Origin: Hydrotalea sp.
GTDB lineage: Bacteria > Bacteroidota > Bacteroidia > Chitinophagales > Chitinophagaceae
Reading direction: 5' to 3'
NCBI GenBank assembly: GCA_027364735.1
Contig: DAHXOT010000011.1
Span: forward strand, 1-35,915
DNA: 35,915 bases
Shown: positions 1 through 8,831 of the stretch, one piece after another
Layout of the letters: every line of letters begins with the position of its first letter
Numbering within the stretch: the first letter of the stretch is position 1
Notes under the pieces: model-generated
Seen by the model: the letters and a program-made list of their open reading frames with translations, nothing else
Databases searched by the model: none
What the model was told of the DNA's origin: nothing
Made by a program: the position numbers and the translations under genes

Positions 1-237
1 GAGGGCAAACTGCCAAACGAGAACGACTGATGATGCGAAGCTGTTTTTGCATAACTAAATTTTTTATAAGCATCCACCAGCGAAGGCAGATAAAAAACCA
101 AAAGCAGAAGCCGCATAAATGATGGCTCTGTGAGTTGGGTCTGTGTTTATGGCGGCTGTCTTTTTGTTTTTTTTAGAGGGCTTTGTGTCGGGCTGCCGTA
201 GCTATTTTTGCTGTATAAAAAATGTTAGGCAAAGGCA

Positions 238-669
238 CTACCGCCTTGCAGTAGCCTTGTGAAAGATTGCTCTTTTTGCATCCATTATCAACAGCAGATT
301 TTGCTTGTAGTTTTTTTCGAGTGCTTCCAACTGTTGCAGGGCTTTTACATTTTTGTGGTACTGTTCTTTTTCTGCAAAAGCTGTGGCAGCTTGTTCTTTT
401 ATGAATGGCTTAAACTCGTGTAAACGAATAAAAGGAATAACCGAACCAGTATGTAAATGATAGAATTTTTTAGACTGCCATAAACCCCAACATAACCAAT
501 ATAAAAACTGCTTCTCTTCTTCTGTTTTTACTGTGATTACAAAACAATTAGGGCAAGGATTTTCAAGTGGCTTGCCGCTATTTAAACCTTTACTTAAAAT
601 GAAAAAATGGGGTACTGCAATAGCATTTTGAATAGTTGGATTGTAACTATTAATTGAGAAAGTAAACAT
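238..669 (-). CDS. DUF6943-like protein of Bacteroidota mobile elements
   Basis: This encodes a soluble protein of about 143 residues. From memory of the family it resembles DUF6943, small proteins carried on conjugative elements of Bacteroidota with no known function. Family-like stretches are PHFFILSKGLNSGKPLE, CPNCFVI, EEEKQFLYWLCWGLWQSK and GSVIPFIR, followed by a Lys/Gln-rich helical C-terminal half. I chose the ATG at 669 because the protein then begins FTFSINSYNP, as relatives do; a GTG four codons upstream (681) would also be in frame. It lies on the same strand as the defence operon, but about 1.3 kb of gene-poor DNA separates them, so co-transcription is unlikely. Its value is mainly as a marker of a conjugative or mobilisable element. 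Confidence 0.7.
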   Translation of the reverse strand: MFTFSINSYNPTIQNAIAVPHFFILSKGLNSGKPLENPCPNCFVITVKTEEEKQFLYWLCWGLWQSKKFYHLHTGSVIPFIRLHEFKPFIKEQAATAFAEKEQYHKNVKALQQLEALEKNYKQNLLLIMDAKRAIFHKATARR

Positions 670-1453
670 AAAAACTACCACTGGATTTTACTAATGGCAG
701 AAAACCACTATTGGCCAGCGATAGGCAACCCAAATGCAGCGTGGGCAGGGAAGGCAAGGTTTTTTGCAAGAAAAATACTACCTGTTGCTTGCCAATTTTG
801 CGATAGCTAAGGCAAGCTAAAAACAGGGTAAGATTTTTTTGCAAAAACCGATAGGCAAACGAAACGAAGTGTAGTGATGACCTTGCCGACTAAAGAGGGC
901 ATAAATTTGCCTATTGCTGGGCAATAGAAAAACTATCCTCTTCCTTTTCTTCTTCAAAACACCACTGCCCCTCTGGAAGAGGGGAAATAAAAAAGCATAC
1001 CATTTCTTGCAGCATAGGCTGGGATAAACAATTACAGTAAAAAAGAAAGCATACCAATAGTAGCAGCAAGGGTATAAAGCAAGTGCCTGACTGAATGGAA
1101 TGAGCAAATGCAAGGGGTTTGAAGTGGCTTGTGGATTTGGAAATGTAGCCAAGCCGTATGTAGTAATTTGGCGATAGCCCACTACATACAAAGCAGCAAA
1201 GCAATGACAAATACCAAGACACAAAAACAAAGCAAGGCTTGTGAAATGGAATGAAGAAAGGCTGTTGCTGTGCGTTGCTGAAAGGGGCTGAAATGAATGG
1301 AACTGAAATGTAGTGAAAGGTAGTGTAGTGAATGTAGCAAAGCGTAATGAACGCAACGCTGTAACGTAATGAAAGTGGAATGAATGAAGCTGCCTGAAGC
1401 AAATGGCAATAAAGACAAACTATGCTTTTCATTTTTTACTGCTACCTATAAAA

Positions 1454-1475
1454 GGGTTGGGTGGGGTGCTTGGGG
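1454..1475 (+). other. G-quadruplex-type motif
   Basis: Four G-runs (3, 3, 4 and 4 G) are separated by 2, 1 and 5 bases, which fits the G3+N1-7 consensus. It lies about 60 bases left of the inverted repeat at 1534-1626, in gene-poor DNA. Whether it folds in the cell is unknown. Confidence 0.55.
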
Positions 1476-1505
1476 TTTTGGAAGCATAGGCAAGAAAATA
1501 CGGCT

Positions 1506-1522
1506 GCATTTTATCAAAATGC
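1506..1522. repeat. Small perfect hairpin, 7-bp stem
   Basis: GCATTTT and AAAATGC are separated by three bases. The right arm plus part of the loop (1511-1522) can also pair with 1573-1585 through a one-base bulge, so this hairpin and the larger inverted repeat to its right could form alternative structures. Confidence 0.5.
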
Positions 1523-1533
1523 TTGTGTTGGCT

Positions 1534-1626
1534 ACTTAACATAAAGTGATTATGTGATTTTTTGATTGCCCTGCATTCTTGATAAGCTACGCCAAAAAAT
1601 TACATAATGGCACTTTATGTTTAAGT
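1534..1626. repeat. Long imperfect inverted repeat, candidate oriT
   Basis: The left arm (1534-1563) and right arm (1594-1626) are near-complementary over about 30 bases. The outer part reads ACTTAACATAAAGTG on the left and its complement, with one extra T, on the right; the inner part is ATTATGTGATTTTTT against AAAAAATTACATAAT with one mismatch. The spacer is 30 bases. Such repeats in non-coding DNA of mobile elements often mark relaxase or recombinase sites. No relaxase gene is in the window, so the oriT reading is inference. Confidence 0.5.
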
Positions 1627-1899
1627 ATGCTTCCGTCCATTTTTGTACTGCTATAAAGGAATGGTGGTGGTGGTTGGAATGACTGTCTTTTTTATGCATT
1701 GCTTATGTGGATGGCTTGGCTCTTTGCAAACGAGGAACGAGGCTTGCAATGTGCCAAATAGCATAGCTGCATTGCAAAAAAAAGTATAGCAGTTAAAAAT
1801 GGCGGCAACACAAAGTGCAGTATCGGGAAGGCTTTGTGTAAAGCACTGCACAAGCCGTATTTTGTGGGTGTGGGCTGTCTTTGCCTTATCTGTGTTCTT

Positions 1900-1921
1900 A
1901 TCTTATTCCTATCTTATTCCT
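1900..1921. repeat. Two tandem copies of an 11-bp unit
   Basis: ATCTTATTCCT occurs twice head to tail (1900-1910 and 1911-1921), followed by a degenerate start of a third copy. It lies about 70 bases past the end of the defence operon. Its role is unknown. Confidence 0.6.
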
Positions 1922-1943
1922 GTCTTACAAATAGCTTTAAAAT

Positions 1944-1964
1944 CATTGATTATCAATGTTTTTT
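1944..1964 (+). terminator. Weak AT-rich hairpin followed by T6
   Basis: CATTGA and TCAATG pair around a 3-base loop and are followed by six T on the plus strand. On the minus strand, the direction of the defence operon ending at 1990, the same hairpin is followed only by ATTTT. It may be a weak terminator in either direction; the stem has only two G:C pairs. Confidence 0.3.
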
Positions 1965-1989
1965 AGTGAAATTTAATGAAAATGCTATC

Positions 1990-3690
1990 TTAATCCTTAT
2001 CTAAATTTGACTTTTCGGAAGACAAAGAAAGCACCCAAATGGGGTTAGCTGTAGATGTGCTTTGATTTAAAATAGTATTGTCTTTTTTAGACATCTCGTA
2101 GAGTAGATTTCTGATTTTAGTACGCTTTTGTTCCTCGTTTAGCACATTAGAAAGTTTATCCATTAAAAGGGTATCAATTTCTGTTCTACTAGCTTTATGA
2201 TATTTTGTTAGAAATTCTAAAACAAGTGTTTTGTAATATGCTTTATTAAAGGCTTTGTTTTTAATATAAGCTGCTTTATCGTTAGTGGAAGCTGCTACTG
2301 ATGCTGCAACATAAAAATTTGGTTTGCGACCTTCAATAAGCCATTCTTTTTTAAGCATTGCTGCTGCCTGTTCGGTTATTGGCAATTTTTTTTGTACTCT
2401 ATCTAATAACACTACTCTGCTAAGAGAAAGGTCTTTTCTTTCGATTAATAGTTTTGAATAGTTTTCGTCTATTGAATGACCATAAATTTGAAGTACTACT
2501 TTTTGAGGTTCTGACAATAAATAATCGGGTAATGGGAAAAACCTATTACGCTGTGCTATATACATTGTATGAATACCGTAACCTAATCTATCAATCATTC
2601 CCAAGTTAACCATAGCAGTTGCTAACCATTGGTTTCTATAACGTTCTGGGGTTTTATCTCCACCTGCATAGTCATCAGGATTACCCTCGTAAAAACTACC
2701 TGCATTTGAAAAAATAAGTTTGTCTACCTTTTCGGTAACTATAATACGACTGTGGAATGAATAGTCTTGGTGTGCAATACAGTTGTGCAATGCTTCTAAA
2801 ATAGTTCTTGTATCGTACTTGTTTACTGTAGTAGCTAGTAGCTCATTATCAGGAAAGAACTTGTATTTAACGTTACGTATATTCTGTAATACTTTGGTAG
2901 TATTTAATAGTAAGGGTGTTCCAAAATGTTCGTAGGCTTTTTCTTCTGTTTCTAATTTCCAAGTAATTTCTGCAATAGCTGGAAGCAAATAGTGTGATGC
3001 TTCTTCTTTGCCTAAAAGAATAATAGATGTATTGGTGATTTTACCATTGATATTTATTTTGGCTTTGTCTAAAAAAGTACTGTTATCCCAACTATCTATT
3101 TCGTTGTAAAAAGAGGCTCTTGAACTCTTTTCTTTAAACTTTTCTCTTGCAACTTTTATAGCTGCTTCATCTAAATCGTTTATGGTAGCCTGTTCAATAA
3201 TTTGAGCACTCCAGTCTGTTTGTGAATTGTAAATTAAACGTATTAGCTCTGTATGATTGCGAAGGTCGGTTTTGTGGCTGCCTATACGTATGTAAGGTTT
3301 TTTTTGAAAATGTGTTGGTTCGCTTTTAGCTGCTGGAATACGTAAAAGTACAATTGGGTGCGTACCTGCATATTTGAACTCGAATATTTGAAAATTGATT
3401 TTTGGATGTAACAAATTTCTAACCCACAGTTCTAAATCTTGATTTCCTTGCTTTGCTTTTGAGAAAATAAAGTTAGTGCCAACAATATTTTGTGTACCAT
3501 CTTCTACACCCCAAACTAAATAACCAAAAGGTTTATTGCTAATAGTTGCACCATTACTTAATGCACTAATATATTCACCAATTTCATCGTTGGTAATACT
3601 GCCTTTGTTTAATTTAAATTCTAACCAAGATTGCTCTTGTGGTTGTTTACAAAGCTCTTCTAATAATATGTTTAAATCTTGCTTGGTCAT
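1990..3690 (-). CDS. AlbA_2 (Schlafen-type) and GHKL-like ATP-binding protein of a defence operon
   Basis: This 566-residue protein resembles the 'RecG-like/ATP-binding' proteins that combine an N-terminal AlbA_2 domain with a C-terminal GHKL-type ATPase domain and a winged helix. The AlbA_2 part is about residues 18-140, with the typical WLEFK (Glu24), a conserved LSNGA and YLVWGVED. Residues about 297-375 look like a GHKL (HATPase_c_4) fold: EALHNCIAHQDYS as the N-box, a SNAG motif, and LGMIDRLGYGI as a glycine-rich segment. The C-terminal 100 residues are helical and Lys-rich and may hold the winged helix. It is the last gene of the operon, 5 bases after the ATPase gene, so it is likely co-expressed. 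In this family AlbA_2 is linked to nucleic acid binding and sometimes RNA cleavage. Here it could be a regulator or an effector; the sequence does not decide. Confidence 0.8.
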   Translation of the reverse strand: MTKQDLNILLEELCKQPQEQSWLEFKLNKGSITNDEIGEYISALSNGATISNKPFGYLVWGVEDGTQNIVGTNFIFSKAKQGNQDLELWVRNLLHPKINFQIFEFKYAGTHPIVLLRIPAAKSEPTHFQKKPYIRIGSHKTDLRNHTELIRLIYNSQTDWSAQIIEQATINDLDEAAIKVAREKFKEKSSRASFYNEIDSWDNSTFLDKAKININGKITNTSIILLGKEEASHYLLPAIAEITWKLETEEKAYEHFGTPLLLNTTKVLQNIRNVKYKFFPDNELLATTVNKYDTRTILEALHNCIAHQDYSFHSRIIVTEKVDKLIFSNAGSFYEGNPDDYAGGDKTPERYRNQWLATAMVNLGMIDRLGYGIHTMYIAQRNRFFPLPDYLLSEPQKVVLQIYGHSIDENYSKLLIERKDLSLSRVVLLDRVQKKLPITEQAAAMLKKEWLIEGRKPNFYVAASVAASTNDKAAYIKNKAFNKAYYKTLVLEFLTKYHKASRTEIDTLLMDKLSNVLNEEQKRTKIRNLLYEMSKKDNTILNQSTSTANPIWVLSLSSEKSNLDKD

Positions 3691-3695
3691 TTTTT

Positions 3696-5546
3696 TTATG
3701 CTTCTAATACTGCTTTTAATTGTTTTACTTTTTCAATTGCATCCTCCAATTCCTGTGCATACATAGATTCGCCAGAGGCGTGGGATGCTGGATTCATTAT
3801 ACGGTCTAATATAGTTCTTAACTCAATGAATAATTTCTCTTTTTCATCACGAACCTCGTACTGCTTTATCAAATACTTTTTTAGACTTTTTTGCAAATTT
3901 CGTAATCTACCTTTTTGTTCAGGATTAAGGCTATCATCATTTTCAAAATCTTGTTCAATTTTCTTTATTATGTCTAATTCCAAAGCGTTGTCAACAAATA
4001 CTTTTTTGAATAAGTTCCTTTCGTTTTCAGTGTATTTTTCATAAGCTGACTTAATCATTTTTGACAACTCTGTGAAATCTTCGTTTGTAGAATTTAGATT
4101 ATGATTTAAATACTTCTTCAAAATCATTTCTACCTCTTTTCTTAACTCATTACCAACGGCATCATATTCGCCATCAGCTAAGAATTTAGCAGCCTTTTCT
4201 ATGTGTGATTTATCGAGAGTTAAATTTGGTGCATTGTTTGAATTTTCAACTTTAGTTAACTTGTAGTACTGCCATTCATTAGCATTTGTGTAGTTTTTAA
4301 GGATATTATAGAATCCTTTATCGTGAGTAAGTATGACCTTTTGAAAACTATCGAAGAATTTTAGTGATGGTTTGTTATTGTGGTTTAAAATAATTTTTAC
4401 TACTTCCATTCTATTGCTTAAATCTAAACTGATAAGCATATCATCTAACACCAATAACTTAAACTCAGTAGTTTGCATTCTTGTACGTAAAGCACCAATA
4501 CGAATACCTAATGCAATACGTGTTAATTGAGCTTCATTTAGAAAGGATTGAACCCTTCGTAATGTTATCCAACTTGTTGTAGCAGCATCATATTGTTTAA
4601 CTACCAATTTGATAGCTAATTCATTTTCTCTAATGTGTTTATTCTGCTCAAGCCAAATTTGTTTGAGTATTAGGTCGAACGTAAAACGTTTGGTAAACTC
4701 TAATTCTACTTTTAAAACATCAGTATTGTTGTAAAAATGTTCTCGTATAAACTCATTGGCATACTGCTGAATTAAACCAAGTAAATTATCTATTTCTCCA
4801 TTAACATCAGCGTCTAACCAAGCTATGTAATTGTCTTTTCTCCAACCTTCTCTGTAAGCATATCCAGATTCATAACGCCAAACATCTGTTGTGTTTTGAA
4901 TAATTTTATCAAGAAAGGTTTTATCGTTTATATCATCTGTAATAAAGGGGAAAATATCCCTTTCAAAAACACTCCAAAGGTTAATATCGTATTTATGAGA
5001 ACTGCTGTAAAAACCACTGAGCAATTTATAGTTTATAAAATCGCTGGTGGTATTTAGTAGCTTTATAGTTGTGTCTGGTTCTGCTACTACTGGAACTTCG
5101 GTTGTTGCTGGTGCAATGGGCGATAAATCAATTGGTACTTCAACAACAGAAGGTGTTTCGCTCTCTGTATCGGCAACAACATTTTCAACTGGGGTTATTG
5201 GTGCTGCAATAGGTGTTGCTGGTATTTGATAGGTTTTAATTGTACCCTTATCGTTTACTGTTAGCTCTATGTATGAATTTTCGCCTGCTGCTTCAAAAAC
5301 ATTACGTAATGATTGGTGTGTGGTTGCATCTGCCTCATTAAATACCCTAAAGTACTTGTTTATATCCTCATCGCTTTTGATACTGCTTTGCAAAAAAGTG
5401 TATAAAGCCCAAAAAATAGACGATTTACCAGCACCGTTATTGCCATAAATTAAAACGTTTTTATTCTTTAAATCAATTACCTGCTCTTGCCTAAAAGCCT
5501 TGAAATTTTTTAATGTTATCTTTTGTACGGTACGTTTTGCTGCCAT
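3696..5546 (-). CDS. SMC/RecF-like ABC ATPase of a helicase-methylase-ATPase defence system
   Basis: A 616-residue ABC-type ATPase. Walker A is GNNGAGKSS (residues 35-43), right after the strand KNVLIYG. A signature-like segment lies around 337-352. Walker B is LLVLDD (364-369), followed by the D-loop ISLD, and a switch His is in ILTHD (408). The usual Walker B Glu is Asp369, a variant I associate with defence ATPases of this kind. The coiled-coil part is short, so it is closer to RecF or OLD-type ATPases than to true SMC proteins. Residues 109-160 form a Pro/Thr/Val/Ala-rich low-complexity linker in the N-terminal lobe, which is unusual. The C-terminal 170 residues are helical. It lies 4 bases after the methylase gene and is presumably the ATPase component that senses or signals for the system. 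Confidence 0.85.
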   Translation of the reverse strand: MAAKRTVQKITLKNFKAFRQEQVIDLKNKNVLIYGNNGAGKSSIFWALYTFLQSSIKSDEDINKYFRVFNEADATTHQSLRNVFEAAGENSYIELTVNDKGTIKTYQIPATPIAAPITPVENVVADTESETPSVVEVPIDLSPIAPATTEVPVVAEPDTTIKLLNTTSDFINYKLLSGFYSSSHKYDINLWSVFERDIFPFITDDINDKTFLDKIIQNTTDVWRYESGYAYREGWRKDNYIAWLDADVNGEIDNLLGLIQQYANEFIREHFYNNTDVLKVELEFTKRFTFDLILKQIWLEQNKHIRENELAIKLVVKQYDAATTSWITLRRVQSFLNEAQLTRIALGIRIGALRTRMQTTEFKLLVLDDMLISLDLSNRMEVVKIILNHNNKPSLKFFDSFQKVILTHDKGFYNILKNYTNANEWQYYKLTKVENSNNAPNLTLDKSHIEKAAKFLADGEYDAVGNELRKEVEMILKKYLNHNLNSTNEDFTELSKMIKSAYEKYTENERNLFKKVFVDNALELDIIKKIEQDFENDDSLNPEQKGRLRNLQKSLKKYLIKQYEVRDEKEKLFIELRTILDRIMNPASHASGESMYAQELEDAIEKVKQLKAVLEA

Positions 5547-5550
5547 AGTA

Positions 5551-8500
5551 CTATCCTTGTAAAATGGGTTTTAAAATAGTAGGGCTAGCAATTGGGAACA
5601 TTAAAATACGATTACGTATTTCACTATCGGGTGAAGAAACTGCATTGTAAAACTGTACAATATTTTCGTTGATACTACTGCCTTTTAGTTTTGTTAATTC
5701 GGCTTCTACCAGTTTAATAATATCAATATTTTTCAATTTCATTTCTTCTTCAAAGAAGAGTTCAAATACCATTCCGTCAGCAATATCTTCTAATGTATTT
5801 GTAATTAAATTATTAGAACCCGATGGTTGGATAGTTTTTTTGTTTTCGTTCATTAAAAGAATGAAATCAACTATTCGTATAAATGATTGCTGTTTCAGTA
5901 AACTTATTTCTGGTATTGGAATTGATTCAAGAGGGGCTTTTTTAATTTTTGGAAATGTTTCTTTACTATCATAAAACTTATTTAGCCAATAGAATTTAAT
6001 AACTTTAGAATTTATTATTGACAAAACATACTTTAGTAACACACTTGAATTTTCATTAAGAAATATGTTATAAATAGTATTTAAGGTATAGATTTCGGGA
6101 ACGCAGTATGCAGCTTCAGGATACTTACCTATTTGCCTTACGAGTATTCTGTCTTTCAAATAAACTTCTGAATTACCACCACTCTTAATTGAAGATGGAA
6201 TAAACTCTATCCACTCATTTGGATGTATTAAGAAGTATTTTAAAACATTTGTTCCATCAACAACTGGTTTATAGTTTTCGTTTATTTTTTCTGTACTAAC
6301 AAATTTTTTTCGGTCAAATGTTTGTATTCCAAAATATGCTCTACCAAAGTCTTGTATTTTTTTATGCGAACCGATTTTTAACAAAAGTTCAGAATATTCA
6401 GCATTACTATCAACATCAAATGAATATGCTGTTTCCGTAATTGCTTGTTGTGAAATGATTTTGGGTTTGATTAAAGAATCAAAGAAGCTCTCATTTATAA
6501 CATCAAAAATTTGAATACTATTTTCAAATACTTTTCGATTATCTTTTTGGAATACAAAAATTGCATTGTCTACAGATGCCTGATTAAATACAGAAACAAA
6601 AAATCTTATAAGTTTAATTATTCGTGTATTCTTAATAACATATTCCCTCAGTTTGTTGTTAAATTTATTTTTTAGAAAAGTATTTGGCGTTATGAAGCAT
6701 ATAACACCATTTGAAGAGCCAACCTTGATACCCTGTTCAATAAAAAGATGGTATAAATCAACTTTGTATTGTGCTGAGAAGTAAATTGATTTAAGGTAAT
6801 CGGACTTCTCTTTACTTATTGTTAAATTTTGTAATTGCACATAAGGTGGATTGCCAATAACAATATCAAAGCCATCTTGTATTCCAAACATCCAAAAAGC
6901 ATCAAACCATTCTGTTTTGTGGTTATCAAACGGTTTCCAACTTGCTAAATTTTCAACCAATTTGCTTTTGCCATCCCACTCTAAAAAATTGTTGTTTAAC
7001 GAGGTTTGTATTTGCTTAAATTTCTTCTCTAGTTCTTTTTTGCGTTTGCCACTGGCAATAAAAAATTCGGCTCGTAATGTTTTTAGCTCTTCTATTTTTT
7101 CGAGAGAGTTTCCAATATTTAATTGTTTTATTTTACCTACTTCCATTAAAGTATCTGCACAAACAAATTTAAAGTCCAAATTGGGTAAGGCTTTAATATC
7201 TTTCGGGTCTTCATCAACTACTAAACTTAACCAACAACGTAAACGGCTTAACTCCACTGCCATTGGTTGTATATCTACACCATAAATACTGTTTTGTATG
7301 GTATCTAATTTTAGATTATAGTTCTTTGTTTTGGGGTGTAGTTGTTGCTTTAGTGCAACAATTTTTTGCAATATGCCAATAGGAAATGCACCTGAACCAC
7401 AAGCTGGGTCTAATACTTTTACTTTATTTAATTCGTTACTTATAATTTCTTCATACTTAGCTAATGCATCGGGTAATATTTGCATATGAACAAAGTCTTC
7501 CACATCTTGTTGCCAATTGCTATGCAGTTTTAGTTTTTCAACTTTGGGTAGGCTTAGCTGCTGGTTGGGTACAATGCCAAAAAGGTTTTCTTTAATTTCC
7601 GTTTTCTGTGTAGTATAGTTCTCTAAACTTGTTTTTAAAAATTCGGTAATACTTTGCTCTACCATATAATCCACAATTTCTCGTGGCGTATAAAAGCTAC
7701 CAGTAGCTTTTCTGGCACTATCGCCTGTTTCGGGGTTTTGTTCAGCCAATAAATTTTCAAAAATACGCCCTAACATTTCTGGGTCAATTGCAATTTCTGC
7801 ATTGCTGCTGCTGTTTTCATCTACCGTAAAATTGTAACGTTCTAAGGTTTTTGAAAATAGATTATAAAACCAACTGTTTTCAATATCTAATAATAAATGG
7901 TATTTAAAGTCGGTTTCCTGTGCCTCGAACAAACCACCATTTAAAAATGGATAATGTGCAATTAGTTTAGGAAGCCCTGCTTTACGTTCTTTTTCGGGTG
8001 TGTTTAATACATCAAAAAACAAAGGCTCTAATAAATCGTGATAGTAATTTTTTAATTGGTGCTTTTCAACTGCATCTGCTGAAATTGCAGCATCGTGCAG
8101 AACATCTTTACGTTTTAAAAACCAACAAAAAATAATTCTACCAATTAAGCGTATAGCAAATTGTACACGGTCTTCATCGGTTTTAAATGGATTGTTTGTT
8201 TTATTTAATTGAGCTATGAGACTTGTAAAAGCTGCTTTAATTTCATCGTAGAAATTGCGATTGATTATAGAAATATCAAAGGCTTTCCAAAGTGCTTTCC
8301 ACAAATCAGTAGGTTCTACAAAAAGCTGGTTTACTTTTTGGCTAACCTCGTTTAGTATAAAGTTGTAGGTTTTGTAGTAAGGTTGGCTTGCAGCAAAGGG
8401 TAAGGTTTTTAATACGATTTTTTTACCTTCTTTGGCACTTAATACCACTTTTAATTCTGTGTTTTTAGTATTGCCAAAAAACCAAATGATGTAACGGTTT

Positions 8501-8829
8501 GCATCGCCACCTGTAATAAATTTTTTAGTTACTTCCTGAATGTTCTTTTTAGAAAGGCTATCATCTTTTAAGGTAAGATAAAAGAATAGCATTTGAGATA
8601 TAGAACCACGTTTTAAAGCAATGGGGCGTATATCGCTTTGTTTAGAAAGGATGGGGTGGTCGGCTATTAAACGAAGTGTTTCGCCGCCAAAAAACGATTG
8701 CTGTTGCTGGGCTGGTAATACACTATCCCAATTCACTTTTTCGTTGGCAGCAAAAATTTCTATCAGCGATATACAAATTTGCTGATAGTCTAAAGATGAT
8801 TTATTTTCTACTAATTGTTGTATCGTCAT
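5551..8829 (-). CDS. Eco57I-like N6-adenine DNA methyltransferase
   Basis: This large (1092 aa) DNA methylase has motif I LDPACGSGAF (about 473-482, S-adenosylmethionine binding) and the catalytic motif IV NPPY (660-663) of gamma-type N6-adenine methylases. Other methylase landmarks are GSFYTPREIVDYMV (about 377-390) and GVDIQPMAVELSRLRCW (517-533). The region after residue 800 should be the target-recognition domain; it ends in helices resembling type IIG and PglX proteins. I see no clear PD-(D/E)xK nuclease motif in the N-terminal 350 residues, so it is probably a methylase only. It lies 2 bases after the helicase gene. The expected role is to mark host DNA at a specific site so that the rest of the system attacks unmarked DNA. 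BREX PglX is similar in domain type, but the other BREX genes are absent. Confidence 0.9.
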   Translation of the reverse strand: MTIQQLVENKSSLDYQQICISLIEIFAANEKVNWDSVLPAQQQQSFFGGETLRLIADHPILSKQSDIRPIALKRGSISQMLFFYLTLKDDSLSKKNIQEVTKKFITGGDANRYIIWFFGNTKNTELKVVLSAKEGKKIVLKTLPFAASQPYYKTYNFILNEVSQKVNQLFVEPTDLWKALWKAFDISIINRNFYDEIKAAFTSLIAQLNKTNNPFKTDEDRVQFAIRLIGRIIFCWFLKRKDVLHDAAISADAVEKHQLKNYYHDLLEPLFFDVLNTPEKERKAGLPKLIAHYPFLNGGLFEAQETDFKYHLLLDIENSWFYNLFSKTLERYNFTVDENSSSNAEIAIDPEMLGRIFENLLAEQNPETGDSARKATGSFYTPREIVDYMVEQSITEFLKTSLENYTTQKTEIKENLFGIVPNQQLSLPKVEKLKLHSNWQQDVEDFVHMQILPDALAKYEEIISNELNKVKVLDPACGSGAFPIGILQKIVALKQQLHPKTKNYNLKLDTIQNSIYGVDIQPMAVELSRLRCWLSLVVDEDPKDIKALPNLDFKFVCADTLMEVGKIKQLNIGNSLEKIEELKTLRAEFFIASGKRKKELEKKFKQIQTSLNNNFLEWDGKSKLVENLASWKPFDNHKTEWFDAFWMFGIQDGFDIVIGNPPYVQLQNLTISKEKSDYLKSIYFSAQYKVDLYHLFIEQGIKVGSSNGVICFITPNTFLKNKFNNKLREYVIKNTRIIKLIRFFVSVFNQASVDNAIFVFQKDNRKVFENSIQIFDVINESFFDSLIKPKIISQQAITETAYSFDVDSNAEYSELLLKIGSHKKIQDFGRAYFGIQTFDRKKFVSTEKINENYKPVVDGTNVLKYFLIHPNEWIEFIPSSIKSGGNSEVYLKDRILVRQIGKYPEAAYCVPEIYTLNTIYNIFLNENSSVLLKYVLSIINSKVIKFYWLNKFYDSKETFPKIKKAPLESIPIPEISLLKQQSFIRIVDFILLMNENKKTIQPSGSNNLITNTLEDIADGMVFELFFEEEMKLKNIDIIKLVEAELTKLKGSSINENIVQFYNAVSSPDSEIRNRILMFPIASPTILKPILQG

Positions 8830-8831
8830 TT

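Larger units (their letters stand above)
682..1989. other. Gene-poor region of the mobile element
   Basis: About 1.3 kb without a convincing gene. Open frames exist on the minus strand, but their translations are rich in Phe, Ser, His and Cys, overlap one another in different frames and match no family I know. The DNA instead holds a purine-skewed stretch with recurring AATGGAATGA-like words (about 1093-1390), a G-quadruplex-type motif (1454-1475), a small hairpin (1506-1522), a long inverted repeat (1534-1626), a short tandem repeat (1900-1921) and an AT-rich hairpin (1944-1964). A transfer origin or other cis-acting DNA is a reasonable guess. Positions 1-237, left of the DUF6943 gene, show nothing I can name. 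Confidence 0.5.

Noticed and set aside
650-844. Minus-strand frame of 64 residues
   Set aside because: It overlaps the DUF6943 gene start region and has no family-like sequence or plausible context.
817-1432. Overlapping minus-strand open frames of 173-179 residues
   Set aside because: Their translations are dominated by Phe, Ser, Cys and His, they overlap in different frames, and they follow the purine-skewed repeats rather than any protein family.
1651-1851. Minus-strand frame of 66 residues
   Set aside because: Cys-rich and atypical composition, isolated in gene-poor DNA; no support for coding.
5047-5229. Plus-strand frame of 60 residues opposite the ATPase linker
   Set aside because: It is the antisense of the low-complexity linker and its Thr/Ser/Gly-rich sequence follows from that.
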